64,000 bases of DNA from NCBI RefSeq assembly GCF_947498825.1, contig NZ_CANMLV010000016.1:1-64000 (forward strand). Direction: 5' to 3'. A program made the position numbers and the translations under genes. Below are positions 9,287 to 18,621 of the stretch, one piece after another. Numbering within the stretch: the first letter of the stretch is position 1; every line of letters begins with the position of its first letter. Source of the stretch: an uncultured Cedecea sp. (GTDB taxonomy: Bacteria > Pseudomonadota > Gammaproteobacteria > Enterobacterales > Enterobacteriaceae). Below the pieces are notes generated by a model. It did no database searches, was not told the DNA's origin, and saw only the letters and a program-made list of their open reading frames with translations.

Positions 9287-10654
9287 TTAATCGCAGTTAA
9301 CCACTTTTAATGCCAGCCCACCACGTGATGTTTCGCGATATTTTGAGTTCATGTCTTTGCCTGTTTCGTACATGGTCTCAATCACTTTATCCAAACACAC
9401 GCGCGGCTCGCTGGTACGGCGCATTGCCATACGTGCTGCGTTGACCGCTTTAACGGCGGCAATTGCATTACGCTCGATGCAAGGAACCTGAACTTGTCCG
9501 GCAACTGGGTCACAGGTCAAGCCAAGATTATGTTCCATACCGATTTCGGCAGCGATACAAACCTGAGCAGGACTACCACCCAATAATTCAGTGAGCCCGG
9601 CTGCCGCCATTGAACAGGCAACGCCGACTTCACCCTGACAGCCCACTTCCGCACCAGAGATAGACGCATTCATTTTATACAGCGTCCCAATTGCACCTGC
9701 TGTCAGTAAGAAACGTGCGCAAGAGTTAGGATTTACCTCACGAATGAACTTATCGTAGTAAGCCAACACGGCTGGGATAATCCCACAGGCACCGTTAGTT
9801 GGCGCGGTGACCACACGCCCTCCGGCGGCATTTTCTTCGTTGACAGCCAGAGCAAACATATTGATCCAGTCAACCACGGCCATTGGGTCAGTATTATTTT
9901 TATCGCTGGTTACGAGCATACGACGTAGAGCTGCGGCTCTGCGTGGTACCCGCATTTTTCCGGGCAAGACACCCTCGGTGCTAATGCCGCGTTCAATACC
10001 CTTACGCATCACTTCCCAGATAGCGGCAAAGCGGGCATCAATCTCTTCTTGAGATTGGGTTGCGCGCTCGTTCTGCATCATTAATCCGGACAGTGACAGG
10101 CCGGTATCCTGACACCAACGCTGCAGATCGGCTGCATTTTTATAAGGGTAGGGCACGGTGGATGTACTGCTACTTTCTTCACCAAAGTGCTCTTCATCGA
10201 CGATAAAACCACCGCCAATGGAATAATAGGTTTTGGTGTACAACACTTTGTCATGGGCCAGCGCGGTAATCCGCATCCCATTTTCGTGTAATGATAAGTT
10301 GTCTGAATGAAAATTCATGCAACCATCAACAGGGAATTCAACTTCATGCTGACCATTTGCTAGCATCAGACGGCCGGTAGTATTCACATTTTCAATAAAA
10401 TGAGGAATGGCATCAATATCTACACTGTCCGGAAGATTACCAGCCAGGCCCATAATAATGGCGAGATCGGTATGGTGTCCCTTACCTGTCAGAGAAAGAG
10501 AACCGTAAACATCAACCACTACACGGGTTACGTCGTGCAAAATACCCTTTGCGATTAAATCATCAGTAAATTGTTTACCCGCTTTCATCGGGCCGACGGT
10601 ATGAGAGCTTGATGGGCCAATACCGATTTTGAAAATGTCGAATACGCTAATCAT
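9287..10654 (-). CDS. sdaB: L-serine ammonia-lyase (L-serine deaminase 2)
   Basis: Iron-sulfur L-serine dehydratase converting L-serine to pyruvate and ammonia. The 455-residue single-chain protein has the N-terminal beta domain motif [12 protein letters not shown] and the alpha-domain [16 protein letters not shown]. Conserved Cys residues that can hold the 4Fe-4S cluster appear in [13 protein letters not shown] and [10 protein letters not shown]. It follows sdaC by 68 bp on the same strand, the E. coli sdaC-sdaB arrangement, so uptake and degradation of serine are co-expressed. I call it sdaB over sdaA because of this context. Confidence 0.93.
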   Translation of the reverse strand: MISVFDIFKIGIGPSSSHTVGPMKAGKQFTDDLIAKGILHDVTRVVVDVYGSLSLTGKGHHTDLAIIMGLAGNLPDSVDIDAIPHFIENVNTTGRLMLANGQHEVEFPVDGCMNFHSDNLSLHENGMRITALAHDKVLYTKTYYSIGGGFIVDEEHFGEESSSTSTVPYPYKNAADLQRWCQDTGLSLSGLMMQNERATQSQEEIDARFAAIWEVMRKGIERGISTEGVLPGKMRVPRRAAALRRMLVTSDKNNTDPMAVVDWINMFALAVNEENAAGGRVVTAPTNGACGIIPAVLAYYDKFIREVNPNSCARFLLTAGAIGTLYKMNASISGAEVGCQGEVGVACSMAAAGLTELLGGSPAQVCIAAEIGMEHNLGLTCDPVAGQVQVPCIERNAIAAVKAVNAARMAMRRTSEPRVCLDKVIETMYETGKDMNSKYRETSRGGLALKVVNCD

Positions 10655-10693
10655 GATAGATCACCCATGGCGTCAGAAGACTGGAAAGAGAGG

Positions 10694-10714
10694 AAGCCGC
10701 CCGCAGGGCGGCTT
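10694..10714 (-). terminator. intercistronic hairpin between sdaC and sdaB
   Basis: AAGCCGCCC GCA GGGCGGCTT forms a GC-rich stem between the two genes. On the minus strand no T-run follows, so it may protect or attenuate the message without ending it fully. It could set the sdaC:sdaB ratio. Confidence 0.55.
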
Positions 10715-10722
10715 TGAAAGGC

Positions 10723-12009
10723 TTAGATGAACAGTGTATAAGCGATAGCAGAGATGGCAATCAGACCCATAATCACAACGAATACGTTGCTGATATGGCC
10801 GCTGTATTTACGCATTGCCGGAACCTTGTTGATGGCATACATAGGCATCAGGAACAGGATCATCGCGATAACCGGACCGCCCAGGGTTTCAATCATACCG
10901 AGGATGCTTGGGTTCAGTGTTGCAACAGCCCAGCAAGTCACCAGCATGAACAGCGCAGTCAGTTTGTTCAGTTTGTTCAGTTCAATAGTTTTACCTTTGC
11001 TGCGCAAAGATTTAATCACCATACCGTTGAAACCTTCACGTGCGCCCAAGTAGTGACCCAGGAAGGATTTAGTGATAGCGATGATGGCAATGATAGGCGC
11101 CATCCAGGCAATTAATGGCGCCTGGAAGTGGTTAGCCAGGTAAGACAGGATAGAGATATTCTGTGCTTTTGCTTCAGCAAGGTCAGCAGGTGACAGACTC
11201 AGTACGCAGCTGAACACGAAGAACATAACGGTAAGTACCATCATGATGTGTGCACGTGCCAGGATGCTGGAACATTTTTTCTCTGCGCCATCGCCGTACT
11301 CTTCACGTTTAGCGACTGCGAAAGAAGAGATAATAGGTGAGTGGTTAAAGGAGAACACCATAACCGGGATTGCCAGCCATAAAGTTAACCACAGGCCGCT
11401 ACCCATTGATTCACCGCTCATAGAGAGCGTATCAAAAGCGGCAGTGCTCCAGTTAGGAATCAAAAACAGAGCCAGTACCATCAGAGCTGCAACGAATGGG
11501 AATACCAGCACACTCATCGCCTTAACAATCATTTGCTCACCAAAGCGAACAATCGTCATCATGCCCACAATCAGGATTAAGGACAGCAGCGCACGAGGTG
11601 GTGCAGTCATACCTAACTGGTGATTGATAAAACTTTCTACGGTGTTGGTAATAGCAACGCTATAAACCAGCAGAATTGGGTAGATAGCGAAGAAGTACAG
11701 TAAGGTAATTAATTTACCCGCACCGATACCAAAGTGTTCTTCAACTACTTCAGTAATATCTTCACCTGGGTTTTTACCTGATAAAACAAAACGTGTCAGA
11801 CCGCGGTGAGCGAAGAAAGTCATTGGGAAGGCAAGAATTGCCATAATGATTAAAGGAATCAAACCACCCACGCCGGCATTGATTGGCAGAAACAAAACGC
11901 CTGCACCAATCGCTGTACCATAAAGGCCAAGCATCCAAATAGTGTCAGACTTACGCCATGCACTTTTTGCCGCAGCAGAAATGACGCTGCCTTTTTGAGT
12001 TGTTTCCAT
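10723..12009 (-). CDS. sdaC: serine/proton symporter SdaC
   Basis: Inner-membrane serine transporter of the HAAAP family, driven by the proton gradient. The 428-residue protein shows about eleven hydrophobic helices, the family segment GLYGTAIGAGVLFLPINAG near residue 28, and length equal to E. coli SdaC (429). It is first in the sdaCB operon. The roughly 600-bp upstream gap contains an FNR box, suggesting anaerobic control. Confidence 0.95.
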   Translation of the reverse strand: METTQKGSVISAAAKSAWRKSDTIWMLGLYGTAIGAGVLFLPINAGVGGLIPLIIMAILAFPMTFFAHRGLTRFVLSGKNPGEDITEVVEEHFGIGAGKLITLLYFFAIYPILLVYSVAITNTVESFINHQLGMTAPPRALLSLILIVGMMTIVRFGEQMIVKAMSVLVFPFVAALMVLALFLIPNWSTAAFDTLSMSGESMGSGLWLTLWLAIPVMVFSFNHSPIISSFAVAKREEYGDGAEKKCSSILARAHIMMVLTVMFFVFSCVLSLSPADLAEAKAQNISILSYLANHFQAPLIAWMAPIIAIIAITKSFLGHYLGAREGFNGMVIKSLRSKGKTIELNKLNKLTALFMLVTCWAVATLNPSILGMIETLGGPVIAMILFLMPMYAINKVPAMRKYSGHISNVFVVIMGLIAISAIAYTLFI

Positions 12010-12390
12010 TAAGATTCTCCAAGGATATGTTTAATGCAATATTTAAGATTCTGGATAGTTAAAACACTGTTTCTGTCTCAACTGTTAAAACTAAATTCTG
12101 TATTCGGCCTTTATACTAAGAGTTATTGACCGTGATTATCGGCGGGCGGAAAGATACATTTATGTTAGTGCTGTATCAGTGATCATGATCCCAATTACGA
12201 TAAATATCTTTGATTTGGGATTGATGCCGCATAAATATCTGCCAGTGCATTCTCTTGCGAAACTTATCTGTATAAATACTACCACTTGCAGATGATGTGA
12301 TACTTTGATTAAAGATAAATAAAATGTTTTTCACTGCAAAATTTATCCTGGGCAGGATAATTAAAAAACAGATCACATATTGGTAATATT

Positions 12391-12404
12391 TTGATGCGCA
12401 TCAA
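12391..12404. promoter_or_regulatory. FNR box (TTGAT-N4-ATCAA)
   Basis: TTGATGCGCATCAA matches the FNR consensus exactly and lies in the larger perfect palindrome TTTTGATGCGCATCAAAA (12389-12406). It is 380-390 bp upstream of the sdaC start. Only sdaC reads away from it; ppnN ends toward it. Confidence 0.75.
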
Positions 12405-12570
12405 AAATCAAATTGTCTAACCAATTGATTTGATGAGTGCTATACAAATAACAATCGAAATGGCTATGTTAATAAAAAGTATTCTGGCAGGCAGGAGGGG
12501 CTATAAAGGTGGGTGTAGTTCATTTAAATGACATGGTTATTTACTGCGGGAATAAAAAACAGGATTCAGC

Positions 12571-12596
12571 AAAACGGGCGGCCGAATGACCGCCCT
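12571..12596 (-). terminator. ppnN terminator
   Basis: On the minus strand GGGCGG...CCGCCC forms a GC-rich hairpin followed by GTTTT, just past the ppnN stop. Confidence 0.65.
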
Positions 12597-12603
12597 GGAA
12601 GAA

Positions 12604-13968
12604 TTAACGACAAATTTCGTAGCAGGGGATGTAAGCGCTACCCGGTAGCTTCATCCGCTGTTGCTGAACAAAGCCTTCCAGTAGCTCATCCATCTGCTGC
12701 ATCATCTGAGGGTCACCATGTAATTTATAGGGGCCGAATTGCTTAATCGCCTGGATCCCGACATCTTTAACATTACCGGCGACGATCCCTGAAAATGCCC
12801 GACGCAGTGCAGCGGCCAGTTGCTCTGGTGGCTGAGAAGGATAAAGTTTTAAGTCAGCCATATTTTCATGAGTCGGAGCAAATGGCTTCTGTAGGTCTGG
12901 AGCGATACGAATAGACCAGTTGAAGCTATAAGCATCCCCACTCTCACGGCGGCTCTCTTTTACCCGAGGCATCGCTTTTTTCATCACCCGAGCCACTTCT
13001 GCGGCATCATCAATAATGATGGTGTAATGACGACGAGCTTGCTCGCCCAGAGTATTAACAATAAATTCGTCCAGCACACGGAAGTAATCAGCACTTTCTT
13101 TCGGCCCGGTCAGAATCAGTGGCAGAACCTGATTCTTGTTATGCGGATTCATCATGATACCCAGTAAATAAAGGAACTCTTCAGCAGTTCCTACGCCACC
13201 CGGGAAGATAATGATCCCATGTGCGATACGCACAAAGGCTTCAAGACGCTTTTCGATATCCGGCATGATTATCAGTTCATTGACCAAAGGATTCGGTGGC
13301 TCGGCAGCAATGATAGAAGGTTCTGTCATACCAATAAAACGGCCGTCTTTATAGCGTTGCTGCGCATGTCCCACTGCTGCGCCTTTCATTGGGGCTTCCA
13401 TTGCCCCGGGTCCGCACCCGGTACAAATATCCAGTTCGCGTAATCCCAGCTGGGTACCTACCTGGCGAGCATAAAAGTATTCAGTTTCATTGATCGAGTG
13501 ACCTCCCCAGCACACGACAAGATTTGGGGCTTCGCCAACATGTAAAGCACGGGCATTACGCAAAATAGAAAAGACTGTGTTGGTGATATGAGTCGAGTCA
13601 TCGTTATGGGGCTGAGTTGTCCGGTTCAGATGTGCCATTTGGCCATTAACAAAGACGATATCGCGTAATACTGCAAACAGGTTAGCTTGTAGGGCGCGAA
13701 TAATTCGGCCATCGACAAAAGCATCTTCGGGTGGATTAACCAGTTCAAGTTTAACGCCACGCTCACGACTCAAGACATTGATATCAAAACTTTCAAAGCG
13801 AGAAAGAAGTTCCGTACTGTTATCCGTCTGGCTTCCTGAGTTGAGCACTGCAAGTGAGCAGTTACGGAAGAGTTGATACAGATCGCTGCTGGCGGTGCAT
13901 TGAAGCATATCGACTTCTAGCTGCGACAGCATATCCATTGAACCAAGTGGACTAACATGTGTAATCAA
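12604..13968 (-). CDS. ppnN: pyrimidine/purine nucleotide 5'-monophosphate nucleosidase
   Basis: Releases ribose 5-phosphate and free base from nucleoside monophosphates; in E. coli PpnN (YgdH) is stimulated by (p)ppGpp. The 454-residue protein has the LOG-like core motifs [10 protein letters not shown] and [16 protein letters not shown], flanked by the extra N- and C-terminal domains typical of PpnN. Its length equals the E. coli protein. relA, the ppGpp synthase gene, is also in this window. Confidence 0.94.
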   Translation of the reverse strand: MITHVSPLGSMDMLSQLEVDMLQCTASSDLYQLFRNCSLAVLNSGSQTDNSTELLSRFESFDINVLSRERGVKLELVNPPEDAFVDGRIIRALQANLFAVLRDIVFVNGQMAHLNRTTQPHNDDSTHITNTVFSILRNARALHVGEAPNLVVCWGGHSINETEYFYARQVGTQLGLRELDICTGCGPGAMEAPMKGAAVGHAQQRYKDGRFIGMTEPSIIAAEPPNPLVNELIIMPDIEKRLEAFVRIAHGIIIFPGGVGTAEEFLYLLGIMMNPHNKNQVLPLILTGPKESADYFRVLDEFIVNTLGEQARRHYTIIIDDAAEVARVMKKAMPRVKESRRESGDAYSFNWSIRIAPDLQKPFAPTHENMADLKLYPSQPPEQLAAALRRAFSGIVAGNVKDVGIQAIKQFGPYKLHGDPQMMQQMDELLEGFVQQQRMKLPGSAYIPCYEICR

Positions 13969-14082
13969 GTGAACTCCTTAAGTAACGAAAAGTATTGTCC
14001 TTAAACTCCACAATATCCCTGAGTCGTCTGTTTTTACAACCCATTGATCCCGCGACTATGATATGGACGAGATATTTCGAAT

Positions 14083-14925
14083 TTATTGCCGAACCAAACG
14101 ACCAAAAGTAGGGTGGAAATGGGTATTGGTTCGCCATGGGTTAATATCCAGTCCACCGCGACGAGTATAGCGTGCATAGACGCTTAACGCTTGTGGCTGA
14201 CAGTAGCGCTGAATATCGTTGAAAATACGCTCAACACACTGCTCATGAAACTCATTGTGATGACGAAATGAAACCAGATATCGCAGTAGCTTTTCACGGC
14301 AGATTTTTGGACCTTTATAGTGGATCTGAACGGACCCCCAGTCAGGCTGATGGGTAATCAAACAGTTGGATTTTAACAGGTGGCTGACCAGCGTTTCTTC
14401 TACAACCTCTTCAGAACCGGCATTAAGCAGATGGTCGGCATTGAACTCATAGTCATTGATAACAATATCTTGTTCATCAATACATTCGCCGCTTAATGGG
14501 ACCAGGTGCTGACATTCCAGCTCATCAAGTCGAAACAGTACAACGGTGACGTCGCCTTGAGCGCAGGCGCTTAAATCTTGCTGGAGTGTTTCCTGAACGT
14601 TATCCCAGTTTGCAAAATGCGTCTGATTGAAACTGTTGAGATAGAGCTTAAAACTTTTAGATTCGACTAAATTAACGCTACTGGCGCTAATTTGAACATG
14701 ACCGACAGCAACTTGAGGTAACCCGTTATTATTTAACCAGGATAGTTCGTAAAGTGTCCAGATGTCACCACCGTGAAACGGCAAAACCTCACCATCGAGC
14801 CCTGGCATATTACGATTAAGACTACGAGGAACGCCCTGAAGTAGATCCGGTTGATACTTATCCTGATAAGCTGTTGCTTTTCCAAGTGTCAGGCCGCTCA
14901 AAGCCTGATGATTTTCATCGAACAT
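14083..14925 (-). CDS. queF: NADPH-dependent 7-cyano-7-deazaguanine reductase
   Basis: Reduces preQ0 to preQ1 in queuosine biosynthesis. The 280-residue protein is the long bimodular QueF type. [14 protein letters not shown] is the substrate-binding segment, [13 protein letters not shown] carries the nucleophilic Cys, and [15 protein letters not shown] ends the fold. The start MFDENHQ aligns with E. coli. It is divergent from syd with a 64-bp gap. queE and queD, which act earlier in the same pathway, are at 29.5-30.5 kb. Confidence 0.95.
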   Translation of the reverse strand: MFDENHQALSGLTLGKATAYQDKYQPDLLQGVPRSLNRNMPGLDGEVLPFHGGDIWTLYELSWLNNNGLPQVAVGHVQISASSVNLVESKSFKLYLNSFNQTHFANWDNVQETLQQDLSACAQGDVTVVLFRLDELECQHLVPLSGECIDEQDIVINDYEFNADHLLNAGSEEVVEETLVSHLLKSNCLITHQPDWGSVQIHYKGPKICREKLLRYLVSFRHHNEFHEQCVERIFNDIQRYCQPQALSVYARYTRRGGLDINPWRTNTHFHPTFGRLVRQ

Positions 14926-14989
14926 ATTTCACCGTATTGATTGTACAATTGGTCTGTATTGTATCAAAGCCGGCATGAGTGAGGAATTA

Positions 14990-15538
14990 ATGCACGAAAT
15001 TAGCCTTTCCCTACAAGAATTCACCCAGCGATTTTGCGCTAAATGGCAGCAACAGACGGGAAACGGGCCGCTCAGTGAAGAGTTGTACGGTATTCCATCT
15101 CCCTGTATTACCCATACAGTCGAGGATTCTGTTCACTGGCAGCCCCAGCCTTTTATACCCGAATCTGATTTAAGCGCGGTAGAACGGGCGCTCGAGATAA
15201 CTCTGCATCCGGATATTCATGCGTTCTATACCACGCAATTTGCCGGGGATATGCCTGCCATAAGCGGGACGACCTCTCTCACTTTGTTGCAAGTATGGAG
15301 CGAAGATGATTTTCAACGTATACAGTCCAATCTTATCGGACATTTAGTGACACAAAAACGTTTAAAGCTGTCACCGACGTTGTTTCTGGCAACGACAGAA
15401 GATGAAATGGAAGCGATATCTCTTTGTAACTTGACAGGGAAAGTATTGCTTGAAAAGATCGGTACTAGCAAGCGTAACGAGCTTGCTTCCTCACTGACGG
15501 CCTTTCTGAACAACCTTGAACCAGTGGTTATTTTATAA
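14990..15538 (+). CDS. syd: SecY-interacting protein Syd
   Basis: Cytoplasmic protein that binds the SecY translocon and is proposed to check SecYEG integrity. I start it at 14990 because GAGG lies 6 nt upstream and [11 protein letters not shown] aligns with the short E. coli N-terminus; an in-frame ATG at 14975 has a poor site. The family segments [12 protein letters not shown] and [18 protein letters not shown] are present. The 182-residue length matches. CsrB lies downstream, as in E. coli. Confidence 0.92.
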   Translation: MHEISLSLQEFTQRFCAKWQQQTGNGPLSEELYGIPSPCITHTVEDSVHWQPQPFIPESDLSAVERALEITLHPDIHAFYTTQFAGDMPAISGTTSLTLLQVWSEDDFQRIQSNLIGHLVTQKRLKLSPTLFLATTEDEMEAISLCNLTGKVLLEKIGTSKRNELASSLTAFLNNLEPVVIL

Positions 15539-15552
15539 GCAGATCACATAAA

Positions 15553-15570
15553 TGTAAGATATTTCCTACA
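15553..15570. promoter_or_regulatory. UvrY-type binding box upstream of csrB
   Basis: TGTAAGATATTTCCTACA is close to the inverted repeat TGTAAG-N6-CTTACA recognised by UvrY (SirA/GacA). It sits about 160-180 bp upstream of the predicted csrB start, similar to the E. coli distance. This would connect BarA (19.2-22.0 kb) to CsrB. Confidence 0.65.
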
Positions 15571-15696
15571 TGACTTGTGCGATATTTCTGAAATTAGATC
15601 TAGATCAATATTTATACAGAAAAAATAGTATTTATATAACACTCAGTTGCAGAGTTTTTTGCGATACAGCTTGGTAGTGTGTCCGTTATTTTAAAT

Positions 15697-15724
15697 TTGA
15701 CATCTTGTCATTTTAAGCTAAATA
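15697..15724 (+). promoter_or_regulatory. probable csrB promoter
   Basis: TTGACA at 15697-15702 and TAAATA at 15719-15724 with 16-bp spacing put the 5' end near 15731. The resulting RNA of about 384 nt compares with 369 nt in E. coli. The position is inferred. Confidence 0.5.
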
Positions 15725-15730
15725 AACGAT

Positions 15731-16114
15731 GCTACTGAAACGACATGATACCGCTGAAATATAGGAAATATAAGCATTATCTCCTTTATTGATGCAGGTA
15801 TAGTTGGCCAGGATGGCGTATTGGACTTTTTCATGGACGAAGTATGGGATAGCTCAGGATGAGCTAAAGGACACCTCCAGGAAGGAGAATGAGAGCTGTA
15901 ACATGGAGTGCAGTGGGTCAAGGAGACCTAGGGACAATGCATCAGAAGATGCAGTAGCCGACAGGATGAAGGCAGCAGGACGCATATGCAATGGATTGTA
16001 GGTCAGTAGACCGAGGGACAAAGTTGTCATGGATGAGCAGGGAGCAAAAACGTAGCAGGATCAGCTACAAAACGAATCGAGGGCACTGTTTATACAGTGC
16101 CCTCTTTTTTTTTT
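15731..16114 (+). ncRNA. csrB: CsrB regulatory RNA
   Basis: RNA that sequesters the translational regulator CsrA. About twenty GGA motifs, many in AGGA or GGGA hairpin loops, fill 15811-16065. Segments such as AAAGGACACCTCCAGGA and GATGAGCAGGGAGCAA closely match E. coli CsrB. It ends in a perfect hairpin GGGCACTG/CAGTGCCC followed by ten T (16105-16114). The syd-csrB-yqcC order is that of E. coli. The 3' end is precise; the 5' end is estimated. Open frames over this stretch are not real genes. Confidence 0.95.
16081..16114 (+). terminator. csrB terminator
   Basis: GGGCACTGTTTATACAGTGCCC is a perfect 8-bp stem with a 6-nt loop followed by CT and ten T. Confidence 0.95.
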
Positions 16115-16245
16115 CCCCAGGCGAGCCTGATAAATCTGTCAGGTTAAAAGAGACCCGGATTGCCCGGGCGAGTAGCCAGCTTATACAACTAAAGTAGCAA
16201 GCGTGCTCAAGCAGAAAAAATATCCAAATATCAGCTTCGGGAATT

Positions 16246-16371
16246 ATGGCTGTTTATCCCCAGCCTGAAGCCGTGGTGAAAGACGGCTTCAGCGCCACAG
16301 ACTTCGCGCTGACAGCTACCACCTATGGTGTTCTGATCGAAGGTGAAAAGGCTGAAGAGCTGGCAAAATAA
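16246..16371 (+). CDS. possible 41-residue ORF of unknown origin between csrB and yqcC
   Basis: A short frame (ATG at 16246, TAA at 16369) encodes MAVYPQPEAVVKDGFSATDF and a further 21 residues ending GEKAEELAK. The composition is protein-like and acidic. A weak GGGA lies just upstream. I do not recognise the family; it could be the tail end of a degraded phage or plasmid gene, because the syd-yqcC gap is wider than csrB alone needs. It may not be expressed. Confidence 0.3.
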   Translation: MAVYPQPEAVVKDGFSATDFALTATTYGVLIEGEKAEELAK

Positions 16372-16469
16372 TACAGCGTAAAAACGGCTCTTTACTGTTG
16401 ATGCTTTTTCCGATGAGCTGAAGAAATGTTATTCTGTCTTCTCTATTTTCATAGCAGCTTAAGGTTTTC

Positions 16470-16799
16470 ATGGACAGTCATACTCAAATTCGCCAGCATC
16501 TTATTATTATTGAGCAGATTTTGCGTGATCACGCCCTGTGGCAGGAAACTATGCCTCATCCTGCTGCGTTAGACAGCACACAACCTTTTTGCATGGATAC
16601 CCTTGATCCTGTTGAATGGCTGCAGTGGGTTTTGCTCCCTCGTATGCATGCTCTACTCGACAGTGAACGTGCATTACCCGGTGAATTTGCTGTTGCCCCC
16701 TATTATGAAATGGCGCTGGATGGTTCAAGACGTGAACGTGAACCTCTACTGGCGGTGTTATTATCTTTAGATGCCTTTTTTAATCCGGCCGATTCTTGA
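16470..16799 (+). CDS. yqcC: YqcC family protein
   Basis: Small 109-residue protein of the YqcC (DUF446) family, with family segments EWLQWVLLPRMHALLD and YYEMALDG. Its molecular role is unknown. AAGG lies 7 nt before the ATG. It overlaps truC by one base (TGATG), so the two are probably translationally coupled, as in E. coli. Confidence 0.92.
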   Translation: MDSHTQIRQHLIIIEQILRDHALWQETMPHPAALDSTQPFCMDTLDPVEWLQWVLLPRMHALLDSERALPGEFAVAPYYEMALDGSRREREPLLAVLLSLDAFFNPADS

Positions 16800-17578
16800 T
16801 GTTAGAGATTATTTATCAAGATGAATGGCTTGTTGCCGTTAATAAGCCCTCCGGATGGTTAGTTCATCGCAGTTGGCTGGACAGGCATGAAACGCGCATT
16901 GTGATGCAAACTGTACGCGATCAGCTGGGGCAGCATGTTTTTACCGTACATCGTTTGGACAAACCTACTTCTGGCGTACTGTTAATGGGGTTATCCAGTG
17001 ACGTGGGGCGTTTATTATCACAGCAATTTGAACAACATCAAATTCGTAAACGTTATCATGCTTTGGTGCGGGGCTGGCTGGAAGCTGAGGCTGTCCTCGA
17101 CTATCCGCTGACCGAAGAGCAGGATAAAATTGCCGACAAATTCAGTACTGAGGATAAGCAGCCACAATCAGCAATCACCCATTATCGCGGTCTGGCTTCC
17201 GTTGAAATGCCGGTCGCAGTGGGACGTTATCCCACTGCTCGCTATAGTATGGTTGAACTTGAGCCTCAGACAGGGCGTAAACATCAACTCAGGCGTCATA
17301 TGTCGCATTTGCGTCATCCGATTATCGGTGACTCAAGGCACGGTGATTTACGTCAGAACAGAGGTGCGGCAGAGCATTTTGGTTGTCAGCGACTTATGCT
17401 GCACGCCAGTCAACTCTCTTTGACACACCCGATAACCGGTGAAGCGTTAACCTTGCGTGCTAACCTGGATACAACATGGATGAATATGTTGTCACAATTC
17501 GGCTGGAACGGGCTGTTATCAGAAATTGAAACTGAGAGCATCGCGCAGAGAGATTGTCATGATGGTTTCACGCAGTAG
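16799..17578 (+). CDS. truC: tRNA pseudouridine(65) synthase TruC
   Basis: RluA-family pseudouridine synthase that modifies U65 in the T-arm of tRNAs. The 259-residue product carries the catalytic Asp54 in HRLDKPTSGVLLMG and the RluA-type segment GRKHQLRRHMSHLRHPIIGD. The ATG start at 16799 gives MLEIIYQDEWLVAVNKP, aligned with E. coli. It lies in the operon yqcC-truC-yqcA. Confidence 0.95.
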   Translation: MLEIIYQDEWLVAVNKPSGWLVHRSWLDRHETRIVMQTVRDQLGQHVFTVHRLDKPTSGVLLMGLSSDVGRLLSQQFEQHQIRKRYHALVRGWLEAEAVLDYPLTEEQDKIADKFSTEDKQPQSAITHYRGLASVEMPVAVGRYPTARYSMVELEPQTGRKHQLRRHMSHLRHPIIGDSRHGDLRQNRGAAEHFGCQRLMLHASQLSLTHPITGEALTLRANLDTTWMNMLSQFGWNGLLSEIETESIAQRDCHDGFTQ

Positions 17579-17602
17579 TGCTTATTTATAAGGAATAATT
17601 CG

Positions 17603-18052
17603 ATGGCTGAAGTAGGTATCTTTGTTGGTACGTTGTATGGAAATGCGTTGTTTGTTGCCGAGGAAGCCGAAGCTATTCTGACCAGACACGGCCACAGTGT
17701 GAAAGTGTTTGAAGATCCAGAATTAACACAGTGGCAGTATTATCGGCATCATTATGCTTTGGTAATTACCTCGACGACCGGGCAGGGAGATTTGCCAGAC
17801 AGTATCGCTCCGTTATTCCATGCGATTAAAGACGAAGTGGGTTATCAGCCTGAACTGCGTTATGGATTGATTGCCCTTGGTGATAGCAGTTACGACGTTT
17901 TCTGTGGTGCCGGAAAACAGTTTGATGCGTTATTGCAAGAGCAGGGAGCAACGCGCATTGGCGATTTATTGCTGATTGACGCCGGCGAAGATCCTGAACC
18001 TGAGTCTGTCTCTAATCCATGGACAGAGCAGTGGGCTTTATTGCTGAAATAA
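17603..18052 (+). CDS. yqcA: short-chain flavodoxin YqcA
   Basis: A 149-residue flavodoxin of the MioC/YqcA type. [15 protein letters not shown] at the N-terminus binds the FMN phosphate, and [12 protein letters not shown] and [14 protein letters not shown] form the isoalloxazine-binding loops. Proposed as an electron carrier; the partner is unknown. It ends the yqcC-truC-yqcA run, 24 bp after truC, and converges on ramA. Confidence 0.93.
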   Translation: MAEVGIFVGTLYGNALFVAEEAEAILTRHGHSVKVFEDPELTQWQYYRHHYALVITSTTGQGDLPDSIAPLFHAIKDEVGYQPELRYGLIALGDSSYDVFCGAGKQFDALLQEQGATRIGDLLLIDAGEDPEPESVSNPWTEQWALLLK

Positions 18053-18072
18053 CTGCTGATTAGTTCATTGGG

Positions 18073-18105
18073 CAGATAACGCCTTTCTGTTTCATTCGTT
18101 ATCTG
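18073..18105. terminator. hairpin between convergent yqcA and ramA
   Basis: CAGATAACG (18073-18081) and CGTTATCTG (18097-18105) form a 9-bp stem with a 15-nt loop in the 54-bp gap between convergent genes. No long T-run follows. A similar GATAACG core hairpin lies at 42749-42781. Confidence 0.5.
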
Positions 18106-18106
18106 T

Positions 18107-18448
18107 TCAATTCAGCGTTTCTTCGCCCGTACGACGATAAGCACCAGGGGAAGTATTAAATTTTTTACCAAACGTACGGGTGAATGATTGTTGTGAATCA
18201 AACCCATAGCGTATTGATATATCCAATATTCTGTCGCTGGTGTTTTTAAGATCGGCCGCAGCAAGCTGAAGTTTACGCTCTCTGATATAAGCGCCAAGAC
18301 TTTTCCCTGCCCAGCCAGTGAACATCCTCTGTAGATACCATTTGGAGTATCCTGACTGTTTTGCCACGTCTTCAATACGGAGTGGACGCTGCATATTGTC
18401 GTCTACCCATTCAAGTAGTGATTCCATAAAACCTTGAGGTACGGACAT
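18107..18448 (-). CDS. ramA: AraC-family transcriptional activator, RamA-like
   Basis: A 113-residue stand-alone AraC DNA-binding domain like MarA, SoxS and RamA, which activate efflux and stress genes (acrAB, tolC, micF). Two HTH motifs are visible: RIEDVAKQSGYSKWYLQRMF (residues 22-41) and DISIRYGFDSQQSFTRTFGK. The RamA assignment over SoxS or MarA rests on length and on the divergent TetR gene that resembles ramR. ramA is not present at this locus in E. coli. A strong promoter with an overlapping palindromic operator precedes it. Confidence 0.8.
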   Translation of the reverse strand: MSVPQGFMESLLEWVDDNMQRPLRIEDVAKQSGYSKWYLQRMFTGWAGKSLGAYIRERKLQLAAADLKNTSDRILDISIRYGFDSQQSFTRTFGKKFNTSPGAYRRTGEETLN

Positions 18449-18488
18449 ATCTGCTCCTTATAACCCAGTATTTTTGTGACAAATTGAG

Positions 18489-18529
18489 TGAGTGAACACT
18501 CATTATAGGTATGAGGGGTCAACCGTCAA
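18489..18529 (-). promoter_or_regulatory. ramA promoter with overlapping RamR-type operator
   Basis: On the minus strand TTGACG (18524-18529) and TATAAT (18502-18507) have 16-bp spacing. The palindrome TGAGTG-AA-CACTCA (18489-18502) begins right at the -10 and covers the start point. RamR in Salmonella binds ATGAGTG/CACTCAT-type palindromes in the same position, so repression of ramA by the divergent TetR is a direct inference. Confidence 0.75.
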
Positions 18530-18621
18530 CAAAATTTACGGTATAATACTTAGTTCTACATTCAGATGATCAAAGACACCTGGTCGGGGTTATTGTTCAT
18601 ACTTATTCTTTGTGAGGTTAC

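Larger units (their letters stand above)
12010..12603. promoter_or_regulatory. 594-bp sdaC upstream region and ppnN downstream region
   Basis: No convincing gene is seen. The gap is AT-rich and holds the sdaC leader, a consensus FNR box at 12391-12404 (separate entry) and the ppnN terminator at 12571-12596. A minus-strand frame at 12176-12376 lacks a convincing ribosome binding site and recognisable protein character. Confidence 0.7.

Noticed and set aside
15804..16197. Short plus-strand frames rich in GGA codons
   Set aside because: They lie inside CsrB; the repeated GGA pattern reflects CsrA-binding loops, not coding.
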